Source: Pseudoneobacillus rhizosphaerae (GTDB taxonomy: Bacteria; Bacillota; Bacilli; Bacillales; Cytobacillaceae). Taken from it: a stretch of 62,625 nt of DNA. Shown here one piece after another: positions 8,366 to 16,266 of the stretch. Position 1 is the stretch's first letter, and every line of letters starts with the position of its first letter. The stretch spans positions 1 through 62,625 of the forward strand of contig NZ_CAKJTG010000026.1 of the NCBI RefSeq assembly GCF_917563885.1, in the 5' to 3' direction. Below the pieces are notes generated by a model, which searched no databases, had not been told where the DNA came from, and saw only the letters and a list, made by a program, of their open reading frames with translations. Made by a program: the position numbers and the translations under genes.

Positions 8366-9035
8366 TTAACGGGTTCTCTTTTGGAGTGCAAAAGTGAAAA
8401 AACAGCTCAAATAGCATGCTAAATCACATATGATTTAGCATGCTATTGGTATAAAAACGTTTATAACATTTTAGTTTGAGAATTAACATTGAAATTAGCA
8501 TTATAAATAGCAGTGTGAGAATGAACATTCTCATGCTGGTAGTTTATATGCTAAAACGGTTGTTAATACTTCGTTAAATTTGATAGGAATGGCAGATTTT
8601 TAAACAAAAAATAGATGCATCTAGTAGACAGAATCCTTGTCCTTAATAAAGTGACCAGCGAAAGAAAAAGAAGCGGAGTTTTTCCGGTTATATTCAGAAT
8701 GGAGCACGTTTCGGGCTAAATAAGGGGAGATTTTCCGCCTAAGCCAAGAAAAACCCCTGAATTTCATGTTTTTTGAGTCAATAAGCGGAATATCTCCGTC
8801 TATTTTAGCTATTTTCAATGTTATTTTCTAATTAGGCGGAATATCTCCGTCTATTTATCAGATCGGGTGTTTATCTGTTCCCCTTATAAAACTGATTGTT
8901 TAATTCCAATTATTACGAGTTTAAAATATAACGAATAATATCCAGAAGCTAAAAAGCATGATGATTAAATTGCATGCTTTTTCCTACGTAATTTGTATTG
9001 TTATTACTGACTTTGCACTTCAAATGAGATCCCAT
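8366..9035. repeat. Hairpin-ended intergenic element, complete copy (element 2)
   Basis: This 670-bp non-coding block fills the space between two convergent genes. Its left end (8366-8446) matches the family end in register: GTTC, TTTTG, AGTGCAAA, then a hairpin. The right end (9035-8951, minus strand) again reads TTTGAAGTGCAAA, then AACAAT, then a hairpin AAAAAGCATG/CATGCTTTTT. Inside are four GCGGA..TCCGC-type dyads starting at 8671, 8722, 8783 and 8834 (spacing 51, 61, 51), the same spacing as in element 3. Bases 8447-8620 are extra relative to element 3. No open reading frame of note is present. Confidence 0.7.
8411..8446. repeat. Perfect 16-bp inverted repeat at the left end of element 2
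   Basis: ATAGCATGCTAAATCA (8411-8426) and its exact reverse complement (8431-8446) are separated by CATA. No T-run follows on the plus strand, so it is not a standard terminator for the antiporter, although it sits 86 bp past that gene's stop. It occupies the position of the terminal hairpin seen in the other copies of the element. Confidence 0.85.
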
Positions 9036-9066
9036 TACTCATTTGTGAGGTTACGTTTTTTCAATA

Positions 9067-9801
9067 TTAAAGAACATGTTCGATAAATATTTGAAAAATA
9101 AGAGCTACTGTGACGAATCGCAGAATAGGTTTTACATATTGCGGTTTCAATTTCTGCGCAATACGGACACCAATTTGTGCACCAGATAGAGAGCCGAGGA
9201 GAAGAGCTAATGTTACTGGCCATATAATTTTACCAGTAGCAATATAGGTGATCGCTGCACCAAAACAGCTTGAAAAAGTGGCAAGTCTGACTAATCCAAC
9301 AGCACGAATATAGGCAATATTTAAATATCCAAACAAATAAAACATTAGTGTTCCTTGCCCTGGGCCAAATAGCCCATCATAAATACCAATACTATAAAGC
9401 CCAGGAATACTAACCTTATTCATCTTTAAAGATTCTTGCCCTGTAAAATTTCCCTTTCCAATAAAAGAGGTTATGAAAGCAAAAATAAGCAGTGTGATGG
9501 CAACAATATACATATTTTCAGCAGATATTTTTGATGCAATAAAACCTCCACTTATCCCACCACCAATACTTACAGGGATAATCCAGAAAGATTCTTTAAG
9601 CGATATTTCTTTCTTTTTATAAAGATGAAAAAAGCTTGAAAAAGAACTAAACGTATTTGAGACTTTATTGGCCCCAATCGCAGAGTGGACAGGTATTCCC
9701 AAAATCAGCATCGCTGGAAGACTAATCAATCCACCACCACCAGCAAGCGTACCTATAGTTGTCGCACAGATTCCAATCAAGAACAGTATCACATACTCCA
9801 T
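9067..9801 (-). CDS. TauE/SafE (TSUP) family membrane exporter, copy 2
   Basis: A 244 aa polytopic membrane protein with the same two signature motifs as the gene at 5056: GTLAGGGGLISLPAMLILGIP and YDGLFGPGQGTLMF. The ATG at 9801 is chosen because GGGGGTG lies about 6 bases upstream; the ATG at 9816 precedes that ribosome site. The gene converges with the antiporter across element 2. A 29-base piece of this gene (9291-9319) recurs at 10042-10070, outside any gene. The substrate is unknown; the family moves sulfite, sulfonates or related anions. Confidence 0.87.
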   Translation of the reverse strand: MEYVILFLIGICATTIGTLAGGGGLISLPAMLILGIPVHSAIGANKVSNTFSSFSSFFHLYKKKEISLKESFWIIPVSIGGGISGGFIASKISAENMYIVAITLLIFAFITSFIGKGNFTGQESLKMNKVSIPGLYSIGIYDGLFGPGQGTLMFYLFGYLNIAYIRAVGLVRLATFSSCFGAAITYIATGKIIWPVTLALLLGSLSGAQIGVRIAQKLKPQYVKPILRFVTVALIFQIFIEHVL

Positions 9802-9979
9802 ATTTAGCACCCCCATGTATCATAGATTAAGTATATTTCTTTTTGTATCATAAGAAAAATTGATTGTTATTATCATAATGGATAAGAAAAACTTATTGCG
9901 ACAATTGTTAGTGGCTGTAATATCAATAAGGGAATTCAGAATATTGGGCCTGATTTGTGGTATTATTTATTTTAAAAAT

Positions 9980-10070
9980 GGCATTCTCCTTAAAAAAACG
10001 AAAAATGGGCATCCATCTCCCAATAGGATACCGTTATTACTCTAATCCAACAGCACGAATATAAGCAATA
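9980..10070. repeat. Single relic repeat unit plus a duplicated gene fragment
   Basis: Bases 9986-10035 are one degenerate unit of the 51-bp array found at 11404-11640 (shared CCTTAAAAAAACGAAAAA then TGGGCATC, ATCTCC and TACCGTT). Directly after it, 10042-10070 repeats 29 bases of the TSUP gene (9291-9319) with one difference. The rest of the 309-bp gap 9802-10110 shows nothing I can identify. Confidence 0.6.
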
Positions 10071-10110
10071 ATTTTTAGAGCAAATATTTTAAAGAAAGTG
10101 AGAAGATTTT

Positions 10111-10785
10111 ATGGGGAAAATGATAGCAATCGGTGGAGGTTATAACGGTGGAGATTTTGATAAGCAGCTAGAAGAAAAGATACGTTCTTTTATTCCTAAG
10201 GAAAATCCAATCGTTATTTTTGTTCCATACGCTTCAACAGATTATATAGAAAATTATAACGAATTTAAACAGATTTATAATTTCCTAGGATGTGAAGTGA
10301 ATATGCTTCAACCAGGAAAAGAAAATGTTCTGCTTCAAGCAGACTTAATATATTTTGGTAGGGGATCGACCATTCAATTACTAAAAGAATTGCACGAAAC
10401 AAATTCTATTTCTTTTTTACATCAAGCAATCAATAATGGAACGATCTTAGCTGGTTTCAGTGCTGGGGCACATGCCTTATTTACAGTTGCGGGTAGTAAT
10501 GAAGGGGAACTAGGTTATACCTTAGTAGAAGGTTTGGGCTTTATAGATGGCTGTATTATTTCTCACTATAATTATCTAGATAGAGCAGAAGCGTTCCACA
10601 ATATGTTGACAGAAAGAAGGATAAATGGAATTGGCTTAGAGGAACACACTATGATGGTTGTAGAAAATAATATAGCTACTTTTTATTCTTCAAACACAGT
10701 ATCAAATGGGTATTTCATTAAAATCTTCGATCATAGTACCTTTATACGACCTATAAAAGGTGAGAAGATTCTTGTACCTTTTTAA
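10111..10785 (+). CDS. Peptidase E-like protein (family S51, type 1 GATase-like fold)
   Basis: A 224 aa protein of the S51 (peptidase E / cyanophycinase / YgaJ) family. The N terminus MGKMIAIGGGYNGG and the central IYFGRGSTIQLL match the family fold. The nucleophile elbow GFSAGAHALF carries the catalytic Ser. ISHYNYLDRAEAFHNML supplies the downstream His region, and IGLEEHTMMVVENN is the usual C-terminal block. The likely activity is an aspartyl dipeptidase-like or related serine hydrolase; the natural substrate is unknown. It is monocistronic with its own terminator at 10823. Confidence 0.8.
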   Translation: MGKMIAIGGGYNGGDFDKQLEEKIRSFIPKENPIVIFVPYASTDYIENYNEFKQIYNFLGCEVNMLQPGKENVLLQADLIYFGRGSTIQLLKELHETNSISFLHQAINNGTILAGFSAGAHALFTVAGSNEGELGYTLVEGLGFIDGCIISHYNYLDRAEAFHNMLTERRINGIGLEEHTMMVVENNIATFYSSNTVSNGYFIKIFDHSTFIRPIKGEKILVPF

Positions 10786-10822
10786 ACTTTAACAGATGTT
10801 TCATTGCCATTATGAATGTTTC

Positions 10823-10877
10823 AAATAAGCCAGAAATATAAAAGTTGAATAACTTTAATATTTTGGCTTATTTTTTT
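10823..10877 (+). terminator. Terminator after the S51 peptidase gene
   Basis: AAATAAGCC and GGCTTATTT pair, extended by AAATAT/ATATTT inside the stem, and are followed by TTTTTT. Confidence 0.85.
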
Positions 10878-11022
10878 AAAAACTCTTTTCATAAGTAGTT
10901 TAATTATAACATTCGGAATGTTTCATCTATTATTATGGTATTATTTACCTTTATTACTTGTTTCGGGGGATTAGTATAGGAAGAGAAGCAAAAAGTTGCT
11001 CAGGCTGTTGGGGGGAGTAAAA

Positions 11023-11397
11023 ATGATTTCACAAGCGATAATCCTACAAAATAATCAAATATTAATGGTAAAACAATATGTTCAAAGAGGAGATATTGTT
11101 TGGAATTTTCCTGGTGGAGGGATTGAAGAAAATGAAAGCCCTGAAGAGGCTTGTATCAGGGAGGTAAAAGAGGAAACTGGCTATGATGTGGAGATAATGC
11201 GTCTTGCGTTTAGAAACTCTAATAAGTTTACTTATGAAGCGAGGATTATTAGTGGAGAACTTACCATTGATTTAAATAGCGAGGTTAATAAGGATATTAT
11301 TGATGTTTCATGGGTGAGGATTGATGATAAAGAAATGTTTGATCATTATACAGCCCCGTTATTAAATATGGTGCTGGAAAATTCAGTTTCTATTTAG
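11023..11397 (+). CDS. Nudix hydrolase
   Basis: A 124 aa single-domain Nudix protein. The Nudix box is intact: GGGIEENESPEEACIREVKE followed by ETG (about residues 32-54), with all the acidic metal ligands. The ATG at 11023 is preceded by GGGGGGAG; the in-frame upstream start at 10996 has none. Such small Nudix proteins hydrolyse nucleoside diphosphate derivatives; the specificity is not readable. It ends directly before the 51-bp tandem array. Confidence 0.88.
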   Translation: MISQAIILQNNQILMVKQYVQRGDIVWNFPGGGIEENESPEEACIREVKEETGYDVEIMRLAFRNSNKFTYEARIISGELTIDLNSEVNKDIIDVSWVRIDDKEMFDHYTAPLLNMVLENSVSI

Positions 11398-11403
11398 GCT
11401 CTT

Positions 11404-11640
11404 AAAAAGAAAACGGGCAACAAACTGGAGATAGATTACCATTTTCCCTTAAAAAAACGAAAAACGGGCATCAAAACGGAGATAGATTACCATTTTCCCT
11501 TAAAAAAACGAAAAACGGGCATCAAAACGGAGATAGATTACCGTTTTTTCTTAAAAAAACAAAAAACGGTCACGAAAACTCAGATAGGTTCCCATTTTCC
11601 TTCAAAAAAACAAAAAACGGTCACGAAAACTCAAGTCCTC
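11404..11640. repeat. 51-bp tandem array, about 4.5 units
   Basis: The anchor ACGGG/ACGGT occurs at 11413, 11464, 11515, 11566 and 11617, an exact 51-base period. Each unit has a G/C-containing head (ACGGGCATC or ACGGTCAC) and a tail CCATTTTCC or CCGTTTTTTC. The head AAAAACGG and tail CCGTTTTT can pair in the third unit, with mismatches in the others. It is AT-rich and non-coding, and fills the gap between the Nudix and nucleotidyltransferase genes. A single relic unit lies at 9986-10035. Confidence 0.85.
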
Positions 11641-11706
11641 TTCTTGTCCCATTTTTCTGTGGTTAAGGTATTAATAAACAGACTTTAAAAAAGGAGATTC
11701 CCTAAT

Positions 11707-12246
11707 ATGCAAAATAAAAGTATGGATCAAACGTTTGAAAATACACAATCCCAATTAAATATGCTACGAGAAATAAATGATATCTGCACGTCATTAGGTG
11801 CTACTATCTGGTTGCGTGGTGGATGGGCAATTGACTTCCTTCTTGGAAGAGTAACTCGTTCACATTCTGACCTTGATTTAGTTTCTATGATTCAGCACCG
11901 CAACGAACTTGAAAATGCTCTTGTGAATGCTGGTTTTCAACAAATACCTGTCACAGAATTTCAAACTGATTTCCTCAAGGATGGCGTAGATATTAGCTTT
12001 GTTTTCGTTGAACGTTCAAATGAGGGTCGAATCTTTGCTTACAGCATTCCAGATTGGGAATGGAGAACAGATTCTTTACAATCTCAAAAATACCAACTTC
12101 AAGGTGTTTCAGCGAATGTCCTCAATCCTCAGATGTTACTTGAAGAAAAACTAGTTTACGAAGAAGGTACAGGTCGGAAACCACGACCAAAGGACATTGA
12201 AAGTATAAAAATACTTCAGGGGATTATAAACCATGTGAACGGCTAA
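11707..12246 (+). CDS. Nucleotidyltransferase of the ANT(2'')/Lnu-like type
   Basis: A 179 aa protein with the minimal nucleotidyltransferase fold seen in aminoglycoside 2''-adenylyltransferase and small lincosamide nucleotidyltransferases. The key motif is LRGGWAIDFLLGRVTRSHSD followed by LDL, giving the GG...DxD metal site, with a third acidic residue in DGVDISFVFV. The C terminus VLNPQMLLEEKLVYEEGTGRKPRPKD matches the family. It may modify an antibiotic or a natural substrate; resistance cannot be asserted from sequence. Good ribosome site AAAGGAG. Confidence 0.75.
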   Translation: MQNKSMDQTFENTQSQLNMLREINDICTSLGATIWLRGGWAIDFLLGRVTRSHSDLDLVSMIQHRNELENALVNAGFQQIPVTEFQTDFLKDGVDISFVFVERSNEGRIFAYSIPDWEWRTDSLQSQKYQLQGVSANVLNPQMLLEEKLVYEEGTGRKPRPKDIESIKILQGIINHVNG

Positions 12247-12363
12247 ATTAAAGCAAATCCAACATAGAAAATGTAGATAAATAGATTTTATGGAAAACTA
12301 TTCCACGCGCTAAATAAATGTGATAAACTTACTCAAATTTAACTTCTTTAAGGATGTGTAAGT

Positions 12364-12903
12364 ATGGATACCCAACTATTTCTCTCAAAACCTACAATCG
12401 AATTAAAGGAAGAATACATGTCTTTTTACCATGAATGGAAACAAAGTGGTGAAACAATGGTTCCTTGGGTCATTGAAAAAGATCCCTCTAATTTTGAAGC
12501 AATGGTTCAATCCCTACTTGAAAGTGAAAAATGTTTAAATTTACCAGAAGGATGGGTGCCTGATTCTACCTTTTGGTTAATAAACGAGAACAATAGAGTT
12601 CTAGGAGCGGTGAACATTAGACATAGGCTAACACAGAGGTTAATCGATCGGGGTGGGCATATTGGCTATGGGATTCGTCCTTCTGAGAGACGAAAAGGAT
12701 ATGCAACAAGGCTCTTATCCTTATCATTGGAAAAAGTAAAAGGATTTGGTGTAGATAAAGCCCTTATTACATGCGATGAAAGTAATACAGGTTCTTTAAA
12801 AACAATTTTAAATAATGGCGGAGTTCCTGATACTGATTTTATTGAAGAAGACGGTAACGTTATTAAAAGGTTTTGGATTGAAACTGAAAGAAAGGAAGTG
12901 TAA
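12364..12903 (+). CDS. GNAT family N-acetyltransferase
   Basis: A 179 aa acetyl-CoA-dependent acetyltransferase. Motif A is visible as GHIGYGIRPSERRKGYATRL, with the acetyl-CoA pyrophosphate loop RRKGYA, preceded by a strand LGAVNIRHRLTQRL. The C terminus ITCDESNTGSLKTILNNGG is the usual end of the fold. It is followed three bases later by the deaminase gene, so the two are probably one operon. Acceptor unknown. Confidence 0.85.
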   Translation: MDTQLFLSKPTIELKEEYMSFYHEWKQSGETMVPWVIEKDPSNFEAMVQSLLESEKCLNLPEGWVPDSTFWLINENNRVLGAVNIRHRLTQRLIDRGGHIGYGIRPSERRKGYATRLLSLSLEKVKGFGVDKALITCDESNTGSLKTILNNGGVPDTDFIEEDGNVIKRFWIETERKEV

Positions 12904-12906
12904 AAG

Positions 12907-13551
12907 ATGAAATGGTCAGAAGTTCCATCCATTTGGCAGGAATGCTTTAACCAAGCATGGGAGGCCTTTCAAGAAGGCTCTCGCCCAATTGGAGCAGTTG
13001 TAATTAATGAAAACGGAGATATTGTTTCTAAAGGTAAAAGTTCTACACTAAATGAACTATCAGAATCGGTTGTTTTTCATAATGAACTAGCCCATGCGGA
13101 GGTAAATGCTTTATTAAAATTAGATAATCGAATTCATAAAAGAGTAACGCAGTATACCCTGTATTCTACTTTAGAGCCTTGCCCATTATGTTTTGGTGCA
13201 TTTTATATGAGTGGGATTCGAAATTTAAAATATGCTGCTAAAGACAAGTATGGTGGAAGTACCAATTTAAAAGATACAACTCCATATTTAAGCCTTAAAC
13301 CGATAAAAATGGAAGGACCTTTTCCTTATCTAGAGCAGCTTGCTATCCTCATCCATATTTATTTTGAAGACATGATCAATCTAGATAGAAAATCCATCGT
13401 ACATGACGCAATGGCCGAAGAGTACCCAGAAGCAGTTGCCTTAGCGAAGGAATGGGTTAAACTTGGAAAGCTGAAAGAATACCACCAGCTGATAATAGAA
13501 GATGTTTATAACATGATGGTCGAGGAACTTTGCTTAGTTACAAACTGTTAA
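12907..13551 (+). CDS. Nucleoside/cytidine deaminase-like zinc enzyme
   Basis: A 214 aa member of the CDA superfamily. The zinc site is complete: HAEVNALLKL (His and catalytic Glu) and EPCPLCFGAF (two Cys). The N terminus FQEGSRPIGAVVINENGDIV is the usual substrate-pocket strand. At 214 aa it is longer than TadA or guanine deaminase (about 155-170), with an extra helical tail of about 50 residues from MINLDRKSIVHDAM onward. The target base is unknown. It is coupled to the preceding GNAT gene, with ribosome site AAAGGAAG inside that gene's end. Confidence 0.8.
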   Translation: MKWSEVPSIWQECFNQAWEAFQEGSRPIGAVVINENGDIVSKGKSSTLNELSESVVFHNELAHAEVNALLKLDNRIHKRVTQYTLYSTLEPCPLCFGAFYMSGIRNLKYAAKDKYGGSTNLKDTTPYLSLKPIKMEGPFPYLEQLAILIHIYFEDMINLDRKSIVHDAMAEEYPEAVALAKEWVKLGKLKEYHQLIIEDVYNMMVEELCLVTNC

Positions 13552-13590
13552 AATCCTAATTATTTTATAGCATAAACGGGAAGTGATAGA

Positions 13591-14013
13591 TTGCAAGTTA
13601 AAGGACTAAATCATTTATTGTTTTCTGTTTCCAATTTAGAGCGGTCGATTCAGTTCTATCAACAAGTATTTGACGCAAAGCTCTTAGTCAAAGGAAGAAG
13701 CACTGCCTACTTTGATTTAAATGGTATATGGCTTGCTCTAAATGAAGAAAAAGACATCGCTCGTACAGAAATCCATCAATCTTACACGCATATTGCTTTT
13801 TCGATTGAGGAAGTAGATTTTGAAAAAATGTACGATAAACTTAATGGATTAGAGTTAAATATCCTCTCAGGTCGACCGCGAGATGAAAAGGATAAAAAAT
13901 CGATTAACTTTACAGACCCTGATGGTCATAAGTTTGAATTTCATACAGGCACATTACAGGATAGGTTGGATTATTACAAGCAAGAAAAAGGACATATGGA
14001 GTTTTTTAAATAA
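13591..14013 (+). CDS. fosB: Metallothiol transferase FosB (fosfomycin resistance type)
   Basis: A 140 aa vicinal-oxygen-chelate protein that adds bacillithiol to fosfomycin in Mn2+/Mg2+-dependent fashion. Sequence features match FosB from Bacillus throughout: [16 protein letters not shown] (first metal His), [27 protein letters not shown] (second His), and [20 protein letters not shown] (metal Glu and the conserved tail). It has TTG as start, with GGGAAGTG upstream. The BstA-like gene at 26901 fits with bacillithiol use in this organism. Confidence 0.93.
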   Translation: MQVKGLNHLLFSVSNLERSIQFYQQVFDAKLLVKGRSTAYFDLNGIWLALNEEKDIARTEIHQSYTHIAFSIEEVDFEKMYDKLNGLELNILSGRPRDEKDKKSINFTDPDGHKFEFHTGTLQDRLDYYKQEKGHMEFFK

Positions 14014-14039
14014 TATTTGAAAAATAATGAGGGAATGAC

Positions 14040-14963
14040 ATGGGGACTGAAAATATAGTATTAACCTATACTAGACCAAAAGGAATGGCACTCGTCCTTA
14101 CGGGTGCAGCATTATGGGGAATATCGGGAACAGTTGCCCAATTTCTTTTTCAGCATAAAGGGTTTAGTGCGGAGTGGTTAGTAGTGATTCGACTATTGAT
14201 ATCGGGTATTATTCTTTTAATACTTGCGAGTAGTAGTGGCAAGGATAAACACGGCGTATGGGGAATATGGAAAAATAAACAGGATGTGATAAGTCTATTA
14301 TTATTTAGTATCCTTGGGATGTTAGCTGTTCAGTATACCTACTTTGCGGCAATTAAACATTCGAATGCAGCTACAGCAACAGTCTTACAATATTTAGGCC
14401 CAGCGATGATTGCCTGCTATTTGGCCCTGATTTCTAAGAGACTTCCAACATCGAAAGAAATAATGGCAGTGATTTTAGCTCTCTTAGGTACCATCCTACT
14501 TGTCACCAAAGGGAATATTCAAAGTCTATCCATCTCCGGCTGGGCCTTATTTTGGGGGCTTGCTTCAGCTGTTGCCTTAGCATTCTATACACTACAACCC
14601 CATAAACTACTTTCGAGATGGGGTTCGACCGTTGTCATCGGATGGGGAATGTTAATTGGAGGTATAAGCTTTAGTTTTATCCATCCGCCTTGGAGCTTTC
14701 AAGGGCATTGGTCGATAACCTCATTTTTTGCCGTAGCATTCATCGTTATTTTCGGAACACTTATTGCCTTTTATTGCTATCTAGAAAGTTTGAAATATAT
14801 TAGTGCCACAGAAACTAGTTTGCTAGCTTGTATTGAGCCTTTATCTGCAGCGGTTTTATCAGTGATCTGGCTGCAAGTATCCTTTGGGTTGGAAGAGTGG
14901 CTTGGTACATTATGTATCTTATCCACGATTATGATATTGTCAGTAGTGAAAAAATCGTCCTAA
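14040..14963 (+). CDS. EamA/DMT family transporter
   Basis: A 307 aa drug/metabolite transporter with ten predicted helices made of two EamA repeats. The first begins GMALVLTGAALWGISGTVAQ, and the second near GWALFWGLASAVALAFYTLQ. EPLSAAVLSVIWL near the C terminus is a typical EamA end motif. It starts 26 bases after fosB and runs directly into the monooxygenase gene, so fosB, this exporter and the monooxygenase may be co-transcribed. Substrate unknown. Confidence 0.87.
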   Translation: MGTENIVLTYTRPKGMALVLTGAALWGISGTVAQFLFQHKGFSAEWLVVIRLLISGIILLILASSSGKDKHGVWGIWKNKQDVISLLLFSILGMLAVQYTYFAAIKHSNAATATVLQYLGPAMIACYLALISKRLPTSKEIMAVILALLGTILLVTKGNIQSLSISGWALFWGLASAVALAFYTLQPHKLLSRWGSTVVIGWGMLIGGISFSFIHPPWSFQGHWSITSFFAVAFIVIFGTLIAFYCYLESLKYISATETSLLACIEPLSAAVLSVIWLQVSFGLEEWLGTLCILSTIMILSVVKKSS

Positions 14964-14996
14964 TCTCATCAACTTTATGAATTGAGGGAACTACCT

Positions 14997-15323
14997 ATGA
15001 GTAGAATAGCAAAAACGCCAAACCCTCCGTATTATGCCGTGATTTTTGCATCACAGCGAACGGAAGGAGATCAAGGATATGGAAAAATGGCTGAAAAAAT
15101 GGTGGAGCTTGCTTCACAGCAGGAAGGTTTTTTAGGAGCAGAAAGTGCTCGTGATGAAGGACTAGGCATCACCGTTTCCTACTGGGAGTCGTTAGAAGAT
15201 ATTAAGAATTGGAAGGATCATTCACTGCATCAGGTTGCACAGGAAAAAGGTAAAACTCTATGGTATCAAAATTTCTCCCTTCGAGTTTGTAAGGTTGAGA
15301 GAGATAGCTTTTTTGAAATGTAA
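14997..15323 (+). CDS. Antibiotic biosynthesis monooxygenase (ABM) domain protein
   Basis: A 108 aa ferredoxin-like dimeric alpha/beta barrel protein. AVIFASQRTEGDQGYGKMAE and the central FLGAESARDEGLGITVSYWES are typical of this family, as is the later W-x2-H pair in NWKDHSLHQVAQEKG. The ATG at 14997 follows TTGAGGGA; the in-frame TTG at 14982 overlaps that site. Members are either cofactor-free oxygenases or haem-associated stress proteins; which applies is not visible. Confidence 0.8.
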   Translation: MSRIAKTPNPPYYAVIFASQRTEGDQGYGKMAEKMVELASQQEGFLGAESARDEGLGITVSYWESLEDIKNWKDHSLHQVAQEKGKTLWYQNFSLRVCKVERDSFFEM

Positions 15324-15433
15324 CATAGTGCCCACACCGTTCTTTGGTTTCTCACTAGGTGCTGGGCTTGTGTTGATATGTCGAATATAAAATATAGTCT
15401 TTTGTAATTAAAAAAGGTGAAGTAGGTGTATAA

Positions 15434-16264
15434 ATGCAAAGATATAATTTTATGGAATCATGTTTATTTTTACCTACTTACTTGAATAAAAAGAAACTAG
15501 AAAACCAACTTGTAGGAAAGTCTGTCCTTATCACTGGTGCGAGTTCTGGTATTGGTGAGCAATTAGCATATCAGTTAGCCGATATTCATTGCCATTTAAT
15601 CTTAGTCGCGAGAAGGGGAGAAAGGCTATTAGAGATAAAAAATAAGATAGCATTTAAGGCTGCCAAAGTAAGTACTTTTCAAGCTGACCTTAGAAATGAA
15701 GAGGAGCTGAAAGGCTTTTTATCATTTCTTCATGAATTGCCAAATGGCTTAGACATAGTTGTAAGTAATGCAGGACTATCAATAAGACGATCCATTTTTG
15801 AATCTTTAGACCGTTATCATGATTTCACGCGAACGATGGCAATTAATTATTTTGCACCAGTACATATACTGTTATCAATACTTCCTCTTCTGAGCAAAAA
15901 TCATGGACAAATAATCAATATATCGACAGTAAATGCCCTGCTAGCACCTGTTCCATATTTCGCAGCTTATCAAGCATCCAAATCTGCTTTTGATGTCTGG
16001 CTTAGATCTGTTTCTCCCGAGTTAAAAGCAAAAGGTATATCAACAACAACTATATATTTACCATTAGTAAAAACACCTATGATCCAACCAACCACTGTAT
16101 ACCGCACTATGCCCGCCATGACACCAAGCCATGTTGCAAAAATCATCTGCAAATCCATGTATACCCAAAAGAAGAAATACCAGCCATGGTGGCTTATTTT
16201 TGGTCAGTTAGCTTCCATTTTTTTTAGAAATTTTGGAGACTTTTCAAATAAAGAAGGGAAGTAA
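15434..16264 (+). CDS. Short-chain dehydrogenase/reductase paired with an acyl-CoA ligase
   Basis: A 276 aa classical SDR. It has the cofactor motif TGASSGIGEQ (about residues 36-45), an Arg-rich ARRGERL after strand 2 (NADP preference likely), NAG, and the catalytic Ser-Tyr-Lys set in ISTVN...YQASKSAF. A roughly 28-residue N-terminal extension precedes the Rossmann fold, and the C terminus YQPWWLIFGQLASIFF is hydrophobic, suggesting membrane contact. The next gene begins two bases after its stop. An acyl-CoA reductase role is possible given that partner, but this is inference. Confidence 0.8.
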   Translation: MQRYNFMESCLFLPTYLNKKKLENQLVGKSVLITGASSGIGEQLAYQLADIHCHLILVARRGERLLEIKNKIAFKAAKVSTFQADLRNEEELKGFLSFLHELPNGLDIVVSNAGLSIRRSIFESLDRYHDFTRTMAINYFAPVHILLSILPLLSKNHGQIINISTVNALLAPVPYFAAYQASKSAFDVWLRSVSPELKAKGISTTTIYLPLVKTPMIQPTTVYRTMPAMTPSHVAKIICKSMYTQKKKYQPWWLIFGQLASIFFRNFGDFSNKEGK

Positions 16265-16266
16265 TC

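Noticed and set aside
8621-8818. 65-codon minus-strand frame inside element 2
   Set aside because: It consists of the GCGGA dyad repeats, and the corresponding frame is not kept in element 3.
9860-10045. 61-codon plus-strand frame
   Set aside because: Its end runs through the relic repeat unit, and it has no family resemblance or clear ribosome site.
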